Part shown: positions 48,431 through 60,049 of the stretch, one piece after another
How the letters are laid out: the number at the start of each line of letters is the position of its first letter
How positions within the stretch are numbered: the stretch's first letter is position 1
NCBI GenBank assembly: GCA_027257055.1
Contig: JAPVLO010000181.1
Span: 2,232,001 to 2,296,000, forward strand
Direction of reading: 5' to 3'
Length of the DNA: 64,000 bases
Origin: Cephalopachus bancanus
Lineage: Eukaryota > Chordata > Mammalia > Primates > Tarsiidae
Position numbers and translations under genes: made by a program
The notes under the pieces: generated by a model
What the model was told of the DNA's origin: nothing
The model's input: the letters and a program-made list of their open reading frames with translations, nothing else
Database searches by the model: none

Positions 48431-48789
48431 GCCAAACATTAAGAATGTCTATAGCATCTTTAAATGATTAGCCAAATCAATAGGGAAAGTTGTGTTTAGA
48501 TTAAAATTATAGAGGAGAGTTTAGGCTAGACGGTATCAAAGAATTTGGCCTCCTTTGGAAATTGCCCTTTTTGATAAAAATACCACAACAAAGTTTTTTA
48601 GACACTATGATTTAAAAATGCTACCATACTCCCTCATTCATTCCTAGATCAAAACAAAAATTCCTACAACATAGTTTGCCCCAGCTGCATGGGATAGGGA
48701 GGAATCAGGGAACAAGCACAAAGGAAAGTCTGGCATTTATTTACTTACCTGATTGCTATGCTTTGTGGGAAAGGGTTTTGAGAGCATCT

Positions 48790-49065
48790 GAGAGTAAACT
48801 CCATGTGTCCACCCTCTGCATTAGTTGAGTGTAAGTGGTTGGCTTTGGCATCCTGCAGCTGTGGGTTAGAAACCTTTCTCCATCCTTCACCACCTGTGTG
48901 ACCTTTAGCACATTACACCGAATATCCCCAAGCCTCTGTTTTCTCATGTGTAAATACGGGTAATGCTAATCCCACCTCATGGAGTTGTTGAGATAAGATG
49001 ATATGTGTGAAGAACTTAGCCCACTCCCATGCACACACAAACACTCTAAATGTTCATATTATTAG
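48790..49065 (+). mobile_element. MIR: MIR SINE
   Basis: CCACCTGTGTGACCTTTAGC, CCTCTGTTTTCTCATGTG, TAATGCTAATCCCACCTCAT and GGAGTTGTTGAGATAAGATG follow the MIR consensus order on the plus strand. Confidence 0.7.
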
Positions 49066-51164
49066 GGGAAAGGAGTTTAAGTGTGCCAGTGATGAGTGTT
49101 TGAGGGATTGAGTAAAATCCTGTGATAAGTTTCAAGGTTGCTTAATTAAGTTTATCAGTTGATTAATTTAATTGATTCTTGTCAGGCTGTGCTGAATTTG
49201 CAAACTGTGCCTTCTAACTTGCTTTTGAAAAACACTAAATCAGAAAAACACAAAGTTCGCTTATCTTTTCATCCTGTTCACTTCTTGATCGCTTAGTATT
49301 TTGCCTGTGGATCCAGAGTAAGATTATTTGATCTAGTGTGGCATGAACACAAACTGGCTGTGACTTAATGACAAACAGCATCGTTCACACCTTTTAAATT
49401 ACTAAGAGGTTTACATGGTGTGCCTGGCAAAACAGCCATTAGTATGATCTTTTTGAGGCTTGTTTTTCAGACTTGTTAGGGCAGGCGTAGAGTACCTTTT
49501 TTAGGGCCAAAGTGGTCCTCTGCCTAAGGCATGATCTTTCTAGAGTCTGTTGAGTGTTCAGAGTGTTTAGTGAGGTTGCCACTTTGACAAGTTGAGACTT
49601 GAACATTTCCAAATCTTTTTGAATCTCTGGTCATACTTGAGCCCATAGTTCCCCTTGACTTTGTGCAGTCTTGTTTGACGTATCTATTGCATGGTATTCA
49701 GCCAAAGACTCAAAGGGATCCCTGTGAAGATTTCTGGAACTGCTATTTATTCATCTATAGCAATTTTAACATATTGAAGTTATATATTTGTACAAACAGA
49801 TTACATAGCCTATTTCTACCTGTACCTTGAATTCCAGCTGACTTAGTGACTCTGAATTCTGATCTGTTTCCCCAGCACCCTGCAGATGTTTGTAAAGTAC
49901 TTCTGTTCACACCTTATTTATTTCCCTTCTCTCAGGGATCAAATTTTGCCTGTTGTCTGACACCTGAAGACAGTTATTTCCTGGCAAGTCTTATAGTTGT
50001 TTTAGAAGAGAATTTTCTCTGTGGTGGCCAGAGGTGGCATTCCTGTCCCACTTTTAGTCCCCATTACTTTACCATAGAGCCTCAACCTTGAAGAGTCCCC
50101 CTCCCACCTCATACAACTATTATGCATCCATAAATACAAACAACAAAATAAAATAAAAGGTAAATCTATGAAAAAAAGAATCCCCCCACCAATACTATAC
50201 TGTCCTATGTGATGGGTTCATTTCTGATCAACCTTGACATTAAATAACTTATTAATTTATATTGGTTAGAATTGGAATCATTGGAATGTATGCTCATTTC
50301 CACGTTCTTAGGTCAGAAAGACCTGGATATGTCAGAAAGCAATGTGGCTGTCCTATGTGCAGGAATCCTTCCACACACAGGATCATGCAGAATCCTTATT
50401 TTTTTTTTAGACATCATAAGCACATTAAATGTGATGACATAAGTTAATAATGCACTTCTATGCCAATTTCTTCAATTATAATATGAAGTGAAAAATCATC
50501 ATATATTGGCATCTTTCATAAACAAGAATGATCTCTTTCTTCCTATGACTAGGTGAAAAAAATTGTAATAAAATATGGTTTAAAGAACCCATAGACTTTT
50601 TTTTTTGCTTAATATAGAAAATATAACTTAAAGATTGAAAAAAATTCGAGAAAAATAATTAGTTTGCTTTTCTCCTTTGTGAGAGTTAGAGGCCCACTGG
50701 TGAGAAGATGTTCATTAGTAGTTTTTGTTTTTACTACAAAGAATGTTTGCTGGCATCAGTAAGGAATGTTTATCTTTGCTTGCAAATGATAGTATATTAT
50801 GAATAACTCTGAGGAAAACATAGGAAAATTCTCAAATTTAAATTTGCACATTTATTGCAGCTCCTTGTTTCAAATGTTTAATGCATATTAATTCACATAC
50901 AATGATTTTCTTTTCTTCTCCATGATCATTTTGACTTGGATAAGTTTGGAAAAGCATTTGAAAGAGGATAAAATATCTTTGTTTTATAACTAGTATAACC
51001 TTCTTTACGGTCTTGAACTTTGAGAATTTCCTATAAACGTGCAACTTCAAATGATATTTAAAAAATAATCTGCTTTGATGTTTCCTTTTTGTTCTTTGAT
51101 TATATAAATTTATTACTATAATTGTATAATAATATTGAACAGTTATCTTATGAAGATGATGATT
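49066..51164. other. No gene or named repeat seen
   Basis: Anonymous AT-rich sequence. An AAAAT-rich patch at 50136-50160 and a T-run at 50401-50409 are the only simple features. Confidence 0.4.
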
Positions 51165-51470
51165 GGTTGATATTATTCTGCCTTTACAGAGGAGAAATCA
51201 GAGGTTTGGAAGAATTTTGTGATTTGCTCAGTGTTACCCATGGACAATTCAGTATCTTGGCTAGAACTAGGACTGAAGACTAGGGTATGGTAGAAAGAGC
51301 ATTGGTTGACTAGGAGGAGGGGAACAGATTGTGGTTCTCATTCTGTCCTCAATTTAGGCCAGTTCTTACCTGGATCTTTTCCCCTCATTTGTAAAATGCC
51401 AGGGCTGAATAGATAAGCTCTCAAGTCCTTACAGCTCTGAAATTCTGTGGTCATTTGACTCTTTTTAGCT
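51165..51470. mobile_element. MIR: Two adjacent MIR-family remnants
   Basis: 51175-51285 has the antisense MIR core (CTTTACAGAGGAGAAATCAG, TTTGCTCAGTGTTACCCATG). 51286-51470 reads sense, like a MIR3-type element (GGTAGAAAGAGCATTGG, CCCCTCATTTGTAAAATGCC, CTTACAGCTCTGAAATTCTG). Confidence 0.6.
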
Positions 51471-51816
51471 TTTCTCCCATCGTGCATTGCTTCTTTTAGT
51501 TTTTAGCTGTATATACCTGTATTACCTCTGATATTCATTTCTTCACTTCTGCTTGTGCCCTACTGGTGTATTATTTTGCCTTTACATAGTTTTACTGGAG
51601 AGGTAAAAAAGCATTTAGCCGCCTATCACAAAATAACTCTGTGATTTAGGAACAGTCTGGTTGACTTTCTCATTGCCATGTTAATATTTTATTATTGTTT
51701 TAGAGCACTTTTATTACAAATTTACCTATGCTTGTATACTTACCTAAAGTGTTAAATAAGTCATCATTGTATGTTCAAATAAGGTGAACTTCTAGTACTC
51801 AGATATTCACCACTGC

Positions 51817-52140
51817 TTGACTTCATTTCTTTTTTTTTTTTTTTTTTTGAGTTCGAGTCTCACTCTGTTGCCCAGACTGGAGTGCAGTGGCACACTCACA
51901 GCCACCCCAGTGTTGACCTGCTGGACTCTGGCAATCCTTCTGCCTCAGCCTTCAAAGTAGCTGGAACTACAGGTGTGTGCTACCATGCCTGGATAATTTT
52001 CTACTTATTATAGAGATGAGGTCTCGCCAAGTTGTCCAGGCTGGTTTCAAACCCAGCAGGCTCAGGCAATCCATTCGCCTCAGTCTCCCAAAGTCCTGGG
52101 ATTACAGGCTGAGCCACCAAGCCTGGCTTTGACTTCATTT
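51817..52140 (-). mobile_element. Alu: Full-length Alu with 12-bp target duplication
   Basis: TTGACTTCATTT occurs at 51817-51828 and 52129-52140 around an antisense Alu with a long T-run. The body is more diverged than others (GTTGCCCAGACTGG, ACACTCACAGCCACC). Confidence 0.92.
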
Positions 52141-52179
52141 TTAATCCTGTGTGTGGTCTTGGATCATGCTAGCGTTATT

Positions 52180-52315
52180 ATTATTATTGTTACTTGAGAT
52201 GGAGGGTCTCATTATATTGCCTGGATTGACCTCAAGCTCCTGGGCTCATCCAATCCTCCTGTCTCAGCCTCCAAGTAGCTGGGATTAGGGCATGTGTCAC
52301 CATATCTGGCTAACA
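52180..52315 (-). mobile_element. FLAM: Free left Alu monomer (FLAM-like)
   Basis: A single antisense 7SL-derived monomer: GGGTCTCATTATATTGCCTG, GGCTCATCCAATCCTCCTGT, CTCAGCCTCCAAGTAGCTGG. Its A-tail is seen as a (TTA)n-like run at 52176-52190. It lies 40 bases from a dimeric Alu. Confidence 0.75.
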
Positions 52316-52794
52316 TAGCCTTATTATAATATGGTAAGGGAGGGTTATCAGTATCTTACCTTCCTCACAGGGGTGGTATTAGAACACAAAACTAAGTAAT
52401 AGTCATTTTCATGGTTGTTTTATACTCTTGAACTTAAGGTCGTTAAAGTTGAAACATTTCAAGATAAAATATGTGCTTCAAATTCTTCAAAATAATTTAA
52501 GAATAAAATTTCAAAATAGTAAAGAAAAGACTATTGTATCTTTCAACTGGGTTATGAAATGCATACCAAAGTTTGGACTTTTTGGAATCCACTTCCGGAC
52601 TTTTCTGTGACTGATAAATCTATAATTTGCTATTAAAATGTTGCAATTTTGATTTTAGACAGTTGAGCTATAAATTGCTGAGATCTAAGATAAATGGCCA
52701 ATTATATTAGAACAAATGTCTATTGTTTTATTCTGGAAAGGAGAGAGATCACTGTACTACTTACTTACACAGATTATTTAAAATTTTCTTCCAG

Positions 52795-52896
52795 AAGAAA
52801 ATGTTCATGCCATATTTGTGGAAATGGCTAAGTGACCGCAGAAACAAAGAATTCAGGAATGATTTAGCGCAGCTCATCATGCAGGCTTCCCAGCAT
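52795..52896 (+). CDS. Candidate host coding exon, 34 codons, symmetric phase
   Basis: Unique sequence outside any repeat is bounded by an acceptor-like TTTTCTTCCAG (ending 52794) and a donor-like GTACGT (from 52897). The exon is 102 bases, exactly 34 codons, open in one frame at both borders, so it could be spliced in or skipped without a shift. It encodes a charged, aromatic-rich peptide (MFMPYLWKWLSDRRNKEFRN, then DLAQLIMQASQH) that looks more protein-like than chance frames here. If unspliced, the frame runs on to a stop at 52939-52941, ending KLTRV. I do not recognise the protein. The weak donor and lack of neighbouring exons keep confidence low. Confidence 0.3.
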
Positions 52897-52941
52897 GTAC
52901 GTTTTAAAGACTGTGTTGCATCCAAGCTTACCAGAGTGTAA

Positions 52942-53990
52942 TCTGTGAGCAATTGAGGCGAAATCAAAATCAGAAACCTAGGAGAGGAATATTGTTTTGG
53001 AATTGTCAAGCAAAAGACTTCGGTTTGGGTTTGTTACGTCTGGAACCAAAATGTCACATGTGGCTTATTTAAAGTTTATGATTCTAACCTTAGACCTCCT
53101 TGCTTAAAATTTGTGCTGCTTGTTGCCTTGCATCCCAACATAAGCATTTTTTTTGTACTACACATGAGTCTGTGCCAGCTACATGGTGAACATGGTGAAA
53201 CCATAGCTTCGTTGGCTGGAAGGCCCCTTTCATGGTTTCACTCTTTTGCTGTATCTGCCAAACCCAATAGGTTCAAAAAATAAGGCACGGCACCAGGTAA
53301 TTGAAACCATTCCCTGCACAACTGGGAAAAAGGAAATCTAGTCACACTCTCTACTGAAACAGAAATCATTCTATGCTATTGCTGGGAATTGCAGGAAAAC
53401 AAAAGTGGTGTCATTTTACGTTTACAGAAGCATTTAGCATTTTCACAGACAAACTTGAAGGCTTGTGGTTACAAAGTGTGAAGTTCTTATTAAAATTCTC
53501 ACGAAATCAACAGAATGCATATCTACCAATTGTTCCAATGTCTTCTTTCCTCTTATTTGTACAGCATAACAGTGATCCCACTGATCCATTCTATTCTTCA
53601 TATCAAACAAACCAATAACACTTTCCCATCCATTGGTTGACTTGCCTTAGCCAGAAAATTTCAAATTATTTGTTATTCAAGGTAAATTCATCCATGAGGC
53701 TATGGCCTCCTTTATGCTGGATTGAGGGAAATTGTCCTCTGGGATTAAGATGTAGTGAACTCAGGCTGACTGTGGCCCCCATAGACAAGATGGGGGTGCT
53801 CGTATGGAGTATGTATTTTTGCTTTTAAATTTAAACAAAGATTTATAGATTGAGAATTTGATTGCATTCCTTGTGCAGGACTTGAACTTTCCACATGCTG
53901 TTCACGATTTACTTGCCTGCAGTGGATTTACGTGTCCGTCAAAGTTTTATGCCACTTTAGGTGATAATAATAATATAACACATTACTGTT
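52942..53990. other. Non-repeat DNA, no further exon recognised
   Basis: A short MER5-like trace (CACATGTGGCTTATTTAAAG, about 53055) is possible. No second exon that would pair with 52795-52896 is evident. Confidence 0.4.
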
Positions 53991-53999
53991 TCTGAGGTG

Positions 54000-54200
54000 C
54001 TTTCAGTATCTCATTTATTTTTATAATATTCACTTATGGGGCAGATAGGTTAGGGATATATTTTCCCCACTTAGAAAATGAAGATCTGAGAATTAGAGAA
54101 GTTAAGTGGCTTACCCAAGTTCACATAACTTGGAAGAATAGGGTTAGCTCTCGAACAGATCTTCTTACTCCAGATCTTGTGCTCTTTCCATTAGCATGTG
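54000..54200 (-). mobile_element. MIR: MIR SINE
   Basis: CCCCACTTAGAAAATGAAGA, AGAGAAGTTAAGTGGCTTAC and CCAAGTTCACATAAC are the antisense MIR core blocks in order. Confidence 0.7.
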
Positions 54201-54484
54201 ATGCCTCTTATGTTTCTTATGTCTTCTCACCAAACTCAATTTTGCTTTGGACCAGATTTCAAAGCAGTTTTGATAGATCACATACATACACATCCATGGA
54301 GCTGACAGTATGGATAGGAACAGCTTCTCAGTCAAGACAGTGCTTGTTATCTTGGAATTCTGGGACTGTTGAAGATCAGTGTTAAGTGGTTTCATACGTC
54401 TCTACTTGTTTAAGCTTAGCAATTTGCTTGTTCTTCTCCTAGTATGCATTTCAGTCTCATACAGTTATTTACATTTAGTTGTTT

Positions 54485-54602
54485 CTGTCTCAAATAAAAG
54501 CTCTTGATGGCCAGTTTCAGCCATATCGACCTTTGTGTGCTCCACTGCACCTTGTCCAATGTCTTGCAGAAAGTAGGTTCAGTGAATGTTTATTAAAAGA
54601 AA
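54485..54602 (+). mobile_element. L2: L2 3' end remnant
   Basis: AAAGCTCTTGATGGCCAG, GCACCTTGTCCAATGTCTTG and TTCAGTGAATGTTTATTAAA give the L2 terminal pattern. Confidence 0.6.
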
Positions 54603-54716
54603 TTAAAGATGATATAGCAGAGTTTGAAGAATCCAGATGTACATCCCTATACTAGTTATACTAGCCTGTCCAGTATAACTTTCTGCAATGGTGGAACTGC
54701 TTCCTATCTGGGCTTT

Positions 54717-54825
54717 CCAATACAATAGCTACTATTGGCTGGTGTGACTGGGGAACTAAGCTTCTAATTTATTTTAATTTAAATTAATTTATATTGAAAT
54801 AACTGCATGAGGCCGGTGGTACTGA
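54717..54825 (+). mobile_element. MER5A: MER5A-type hAT remnant
   Basis: CCAATACAATAGCTACTATT, GGCTGGTGTGACTGGGGAAC and TTTTAATTTAAATTAATTTA match the AT-rich non-autonomous hAT element MER5A by eye. Confidence 0.65.
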
Positions 54826-55054
54826 AGCTCTAAATGTTATGTATTTGAACTTTGACCGAGCCTTAAATTCTGATTGTATTTGGGCTTTTCCATCATTATT
54901 TGCTGAGGGTTCCCACTGTTTTTGATGAGGAGATTGTACAGCCAGTCCTGGGCAAGGTGATGAAGAGTGTGCTCAGATTTTTTTCTCTTTTTCTACCTAA
55001 GGTAGAAGTCTCTTTCTGTTCCTTAATCCCTTGAGGAAATGCTGGTGTTTGTTC

Positions 55055-55242
55055 CTGAGTATTTTCTTTCTTTTTTTTTTTGAAGCGGAGTCTCACTCTG
55101 TCGCCTAGACTGCAGTGCAGTGGCATGCTCCCGGCCACCGCAGTCTCGACCTGCTGGGCTCCCGCAATCCTTCTGCCTCAGCTTTCCAAGTAGCCGGAAC
55201 TACAGGTGGGTGCTACCACACCCGGCTATCTGAGTATTTTCT
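55055..55242 (-). mobile_element. Alu: Half Alu: right monomer only, with target duplication
   Basis: CTGAGTATTTTCT at 55055-55067 and 55230-55242 flanks a single antisense monomer of about 160 bp ending CACACCCGGCTAT. The left monomer is absent. The target duplication shows it inserted in this short form rather than losing the left half later. Confidence 0.88.
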
Positions 55243-55245
55243 AGA

Positions 55246-55535
55246 AAGTAGTTTGCAGCAACTTGGATGGACTTAGAGGCTATAATACTGAGTGATCTAT
55301 CACAGAAACAAAGAACAGAGTATCACTTGTTCTCACTCATAAGCGAACCTTGGACAATTTTCCTAATACTATAAGAAAAGAATTAGTAGTAGTGGGAAAG
55401 CTGCCAGGGGAGGGGCAAGGGCGGAATTAGCAGTAGTGGGAAACTGCCAGGGGAGGGGGGAGCACACCTCATCAACAAGGGTACCTGCACAATGAACATT
55501 TGTATACCTAACCCTGAATTGTACCTTGCATTTTT
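55246..55535 (+). mobile_element. L1: L1 3' tail, sense
   Basis: CAGCAACTTGGATGGACTTA through GAACATTTGTATACCTAACC and GAATTGTACC is the end of ORF2 and the 3' UTR. The purine-rich block GTAGTGGGAAA...GGGGAGGGG occurs twice (55388 and 55431). It has no A-tail of its own; it meets the T-run of the next element. Confidence 0.85.
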
Positions 55536-56016
55536 TTTTCACCTTAAAAATTTTTAGTTTAAAATTGTGGGGTACAATTCAGGGTTAGGTATACAAATAT
55601 TCACTGTGCAGGTACCCTTGTTGATGAGGTGTGCCCCTCTTTCCCCAGGCAGTGTCCCACAACTGCCAATCCCACCTCCCCACCGCCCCATGCCTCGGTA
55701 GTTTCCCACTACTATCAACCCTTTTCTTATAGTATTACGATAGTTGTTCAAGGTCCACTTATGAGTGAGAAAATGTGATACTCAGTTCTTTGTTTCTGTG
55801 ATAGATCACTCAGTATTATAGACTCTAAGCCCATCCAGGTTGCTGCGAAGTTCATGATTGCGTTCTTTATGACTGCGTAATATTCCATTGTGTATATGTA
55901 CCACATTTTAAAAATCCAGTCCTCTTTTGATGGGCAGCACGGTTGGTTCCGTGTTCTTGCTATTGTGAACAATGCTGTGATAAACATACATGTCCAGGTA
56001 TCTTTTTTATAGAAAA
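55530..56016 (-). mobile_element. L1: L1 3' tail, antisense, facing the previous one
   Basis: A T-run at 55532-55540 begins the reverse L1 3' UTR (GGTACAATTCAGGGTTAGGT at 55572). It continues into ORF2 to CCAGGTATCTTTTTTATAG at 56016. Together with the sense tail it forms an inverted repeat of nearly 300 bp per arm. Confidence 0.87.
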
Positions 56017-56165
56017 AAAAAAAAAGAAAGGGATTGGCAGTAAAGGGAAACTGCTGGTGGGGGTGGGGGCATACCTCATTAACAAGAGTCCCTGAATAAT
56101 GAACATTTGTATACCTAACCCTGAATTGCACCCCACATATTTAAAATTAAAATTTTAAAAATAAA
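56017..56165 (+). mobile_element. L1: L1 3' tail, sense, very short
   Basis: After an A-run at 56017-56029 comes GGGATTGGCAGTAAAGGGAA, CATACCTCATTAACAAGAG and GAACATTTGTATACCTAACC, with an AT-rich tail. It is the third L1 end within 0.9 kb. Confidence 0.83.
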
Positions 56166-56564
56166 ATAAAATACAAATTTACATTTTTTCCCCCCCAAAA
56201 AGAAGGCAGAAGTGATTTGTCTCTTGAAGTTGCAAAGGAGATGATCTAGAATTTCTCAGTTTCTCAACACTCAGTGATACAAGGTCTGGGACTGCAGAAA
56301 AGAAAATGTCTGTCATTTCTTAAGAACACAGATCTTCAGTGAGTAGAAAGATGAGGTCAGGAAGTTAACATTTGTTCAATAGTTGGTAAAATTGTTTGTG
56401 TTTTCTCATATACAAGTCCAGGTGGTGTTCCACTTGGGGTAAGAATCTTTAGGCTCTGTCCTTCTCCTTAACGTACAAGGCTGTATACATCACCACCAAC
56501 CATTAATTTGTGCATTTTTTTCTTCTGTGAAACTTCTAAATTTCTCCTTTGAAGTCAGTTTGAA

Positions 56565-56645
56565 ATTAGTTAAGAAAAAGAAAAAAGAAAGGAAGGAAGG
56601 AAGGAAGAAAGAAAGAGAAATAATCTCTCTCCTCCTCTCCCACCA
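56565..56645. repeat. Purine tract followed by pyrimidine tract
   Basis: About 55 nt of A/G including (GGAA)n, then TAAT, then CTCTCTCCTCCTCTCCCACC. The pyrimidine part directly precedes an AG and could act as a splice-acceptor tract. Confidence 0.85.
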
Positions 56646-56646
56646 G

Positions 56647-56913
56647 ATACCAGTAGCAAAAACTGCCCAGGAAGAGAAAAATGCTGTTCATGAAGGGTGA
56701 ATCCCTTTGATCTCAGCAACTTCTAAGAAACCCCGTTCTTCATGCTGTGGCTTATGCTACTTCTCTCGAGGAGCTAAAAGGTTAACCAGAGAGAGCGGCA
56801 GGAATGAAGTGGCCGCCAAACGGAAGAGTGCAAGTCAACCCTTGAACAGATGTCTGTGTTATTATGTGGTCTGGGCACAAGGCCTTTCCCAGGATTCAAA
56901 TAGTGTTCTAAAG
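56647..56913 (+). ncRNA. Candidate non-coding or UTR exon
   Basis: A pyrimidine-rich stretch ending CCACCAG (56646) precedes the segment and AAG|GTAAAT (from 56914) follows it. All three frames contain a stop early in the segment, so it is not a coding exon as bounded. An alternative acceptor at 56719 would leave it open (SRGAKRLTRESGRNEVAAKR). It has more CpG than its surroundings and no repeat. No gene is recognised. Confidence 0.2.
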
Positions 56914-57249
56914 GTAAATTTTTGGACCTTTGTGCTCTGTTAGAAGCAAAGCAAATATTAAGGAAAGGAAAACAGGTGTATTGTTAATACCAATGTACTC
57001 ACAGGTAGCTGCAAAAACTGTTATAAATGAATCTGAAGTGTCATGAAAATTTTAGAGTTAAGAATTCGTATCATTATTTGTGAAGGGACTCAAGAATATC
57101 TATTGTGATTCAAAGAGCAGGAAGAACCTACTATCTAAGACTGACAAAAATAGTAGATATTAATATTCTGTATTATGTGTGAATCTGGCATGTAAAAATG
57201 TTTTTCCTCTGTAAGAAAATATGTTCAAATTAACTTTTTAACCTTCCTA

Positions 57250-57335
57250 CCTTTTCTTGTAGAGGTGGAAGGTAAGTATTACAAAGTGCAGAGAGGGAGA
57301 TGACCTGACTAAGCTCACAGAGCGATCATGTCCCT
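57250..57335 (-). mobile_element. MIR: MIR fragment
   Basis: GCAGAGAGGGAGATGACCTG and CTAAGCTCACAGAGCGATCA are a worn antisense MIR core. Confidence 0.5.
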
Positions 57336-60049
57336 GTCTACGTTAGCATTTGACAGGGAACTTCAAACCAGGAGCCATCAAGCTGACCTTTCTCCTCAGG
57401 AGTAAGATGACAGCTCCAATTCCTTACTAGATGTGAGGCAGCCTGAGTGTATAGAATACGTAAATAAATATGAAAAAGGAAGAAAAGAAACCTCAATCTG
57501 GTAATGCTGTTGGAGAGAAGACAAATTAACACCTGTGACTTTGGTTCTGATTCCTTAAAAATAACTTTTGTTTTGAAAAAATTTCCGGTATATAGAAAAT
57601 TACAAAATAACACAGAGTTCCTATATACTCCTCACCTAGTTTTCTCTAATATTAACATTTTACATTTGATTTCCTAAATTTTGCAATGATTTTATATGCA
57701 TTTTTACAAGAAAATTTGTTTCTGTAGCTTCCCTATAACATTTTCCAAAAAATTACTGCTAAGATAGATTTACCTACATATATGATTAAGGATTCAGTGG
57801 GTGTGTATTAAAAATGTTGGAAATAAAGTCACTGGGGAGTTTTAATTACAGTTACCATTGCTGGAGAAAGAGGAAAGAATGTTTACTGTGGCAAGAGACA
57901 GAACTTTAGAATAAGGGAGAGCCTTTTAGGTAGCTCTCAGGCTAATTTATCTTCTCAAGAACCATTGAGACTTTAGAGCAACATTGAGATGACAAAGAAT
58001 TTTGGAAACAGTATTTTATAGAATATGCAGTCAAGAAGACCTGCATTTCCCAAAGTTCAATAGTAAATAAAAACAGAATTAACCAACACTACAAAGATGT
58101 GGTTGACAATGACACTCACTTTAACGTTGCAATGGAAGTGAATGTGGATAAGTGGAGAATACAAAGGGACAAGGGGGTACTAAAAAGTATCCATATGTCA
58201 CAGAGAAGCAGCAATGATGACGGTTACTTGAAAAGGACCAAGCTGGATTTCTCCTGTAGAGGGCTTCACCAGGTGTCTAGTGAGGAGGGATTGACAACAA
58301 ATTGGACTAATAATACAGTTTAATGTGATTATTATTTGAGATTGTTAAATTCACATTTATGCTTAAGGTGGCCATAGAAGAAACTATATGGAATTTCCAA
58401 TATTTGACCATTTTTTTTGATCCACAGAAATAACTTTCATGTGAGTCAACCTAATACTTACTAAACTATGCCATTAATTCCAAAAACTTTCACTTCGCTT
58501 CACTTTATATTTTTGTTGTTTTTATGACCTTGGAAGTAAAGAACAGCTATATGTCCCCCCCCGCCAAAATAAACCCCATTCACATTCGTTATGAAATATC
58601 TAGAATGAGCAGACAGTTGAGCAGCTCCTTGGCTAACATGCTACTCAGATCGGCACTGATGTGTTGGGGCTTGCACACTTGCACTGTGTTTTATATTTTC
58701 TTCTCAAAATCAAGCTGCTTCTGTGTATTTAGATTTGTGAATTTTACAAGTTAGTGGCACTCAATATCTTTTCCTTCAGGGATATAAGAAAGTACATCTA
58801 AAATGATTATCATCCTAAACGGTAGGTTTAATTTTCAGCCACGAGGTGGCATTGTACCACATTTTATGCCGAAGAAGCAGGCTGCTTTCCTGTTCACTGA
58901 AATGACTAATGCTCTACACATGTCTTTTAAGTTGTGGGTGTGACACATTATTACATTTTGACGTTTATATGCAAATATTAGAATCTGGCATCTCTATACG
59001 GAGTTTTAATCTTTTTTTCTTATATTTTATCTTTCTATGTTATGGCTGAGAAGTTAGTAATAGAACAAATTTTTACTATGTTAACTAATACCATGTTTTC
59101 CTCATTAAAATAAGTAAGGCAGTTTCTTGCATATATAGAAGCTACTAAGAAAATTCATTGCATGATTAAATGAAAATATTCCTTTAATAGACCTTACCCT
59201 CAGGAATTCGTTTTCTCATTTGTCAAGTTGAATTTACAGCATACTTTTATTGCAATGACCCACTTATTACCAGTATAAGAAACTTATTTCATGAAGAAGC
59301 TAAACTCAGTTGAATGTATTTAATTTTACTACTACCCTTTAAAAATGCATTACTTTTTTTTACATACCACTTTTTCTTAGCTTAATTAAAAATGTCTAGG
59401 ACTAGCAAACTGCATAAATGCACTAGTTTATTTTCTTAGGTTACTTGTTTGAAAACTCTGGTTTCATTTTGAAAAGCTGAGTAAAAATTTTGCTTCATTT
59501 TTTTCTGTAGAAACATTTGTACCTTGCAGAAAACATTGTAAACACCTTCCATATAAAACCTCCTTTTTTCAGATGAAGTGATTTTGTTTTTGAAAGTTTA
59601 TAGTTTTGTGGGAAGTTTGTGCCACTTTGCCTGTGGGAAACACTACCACAAGGTGTGTTGCAGGGTATCTTAGAAATCTAGTTAGGAATTTGAAGATACA
59701 CTAGGATTTTGAAATCAACAATTATTTAGTACTGAACCTCTTGGAGGCCTTAATTATATTTTTTACTGGCTATAATTACAAAGGAAAAGATTGAATAATG
59801 AAAAATTATTAATCATTTTAAAAATGCCTAACAACTCCACATTCAATAACCAGCTAGAATGATATTTCTCTTAAATTGAATTGACTTCATGAATTGAGGT
59901 TTGGCTGTACCCTAGATATTAAATCTCTCTTTTTTTCCCCATGGGTGGAACTCTGCTTTAAATAGAAGCAAAATATATTTGTCTCTGCAATCATGGCATT
60001 CCATCCTTAATATTTTCCTCTCAGATCCACAGTGAAGAGTCAAATAAAG
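57336..60049. other. Non-repeat AT-rich DNA, no exon supported
   Basis: I see no named repeat over 2.7 kb, which is unusual in this repeat-dense window. Small frames at 58099-58323 and 58524-58754 have no recognisable domain. Confidence 0.4.
58839..58851 (+). promoter_or_regulatory. CTCF-like motif
   Basis: CCACGAGGTGGCA matches 12 of 13 positions of CCASYAGRKGGCR. It contains a CpG at the variable position and lies in non-repeat sequence. Confidence 0.4.
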
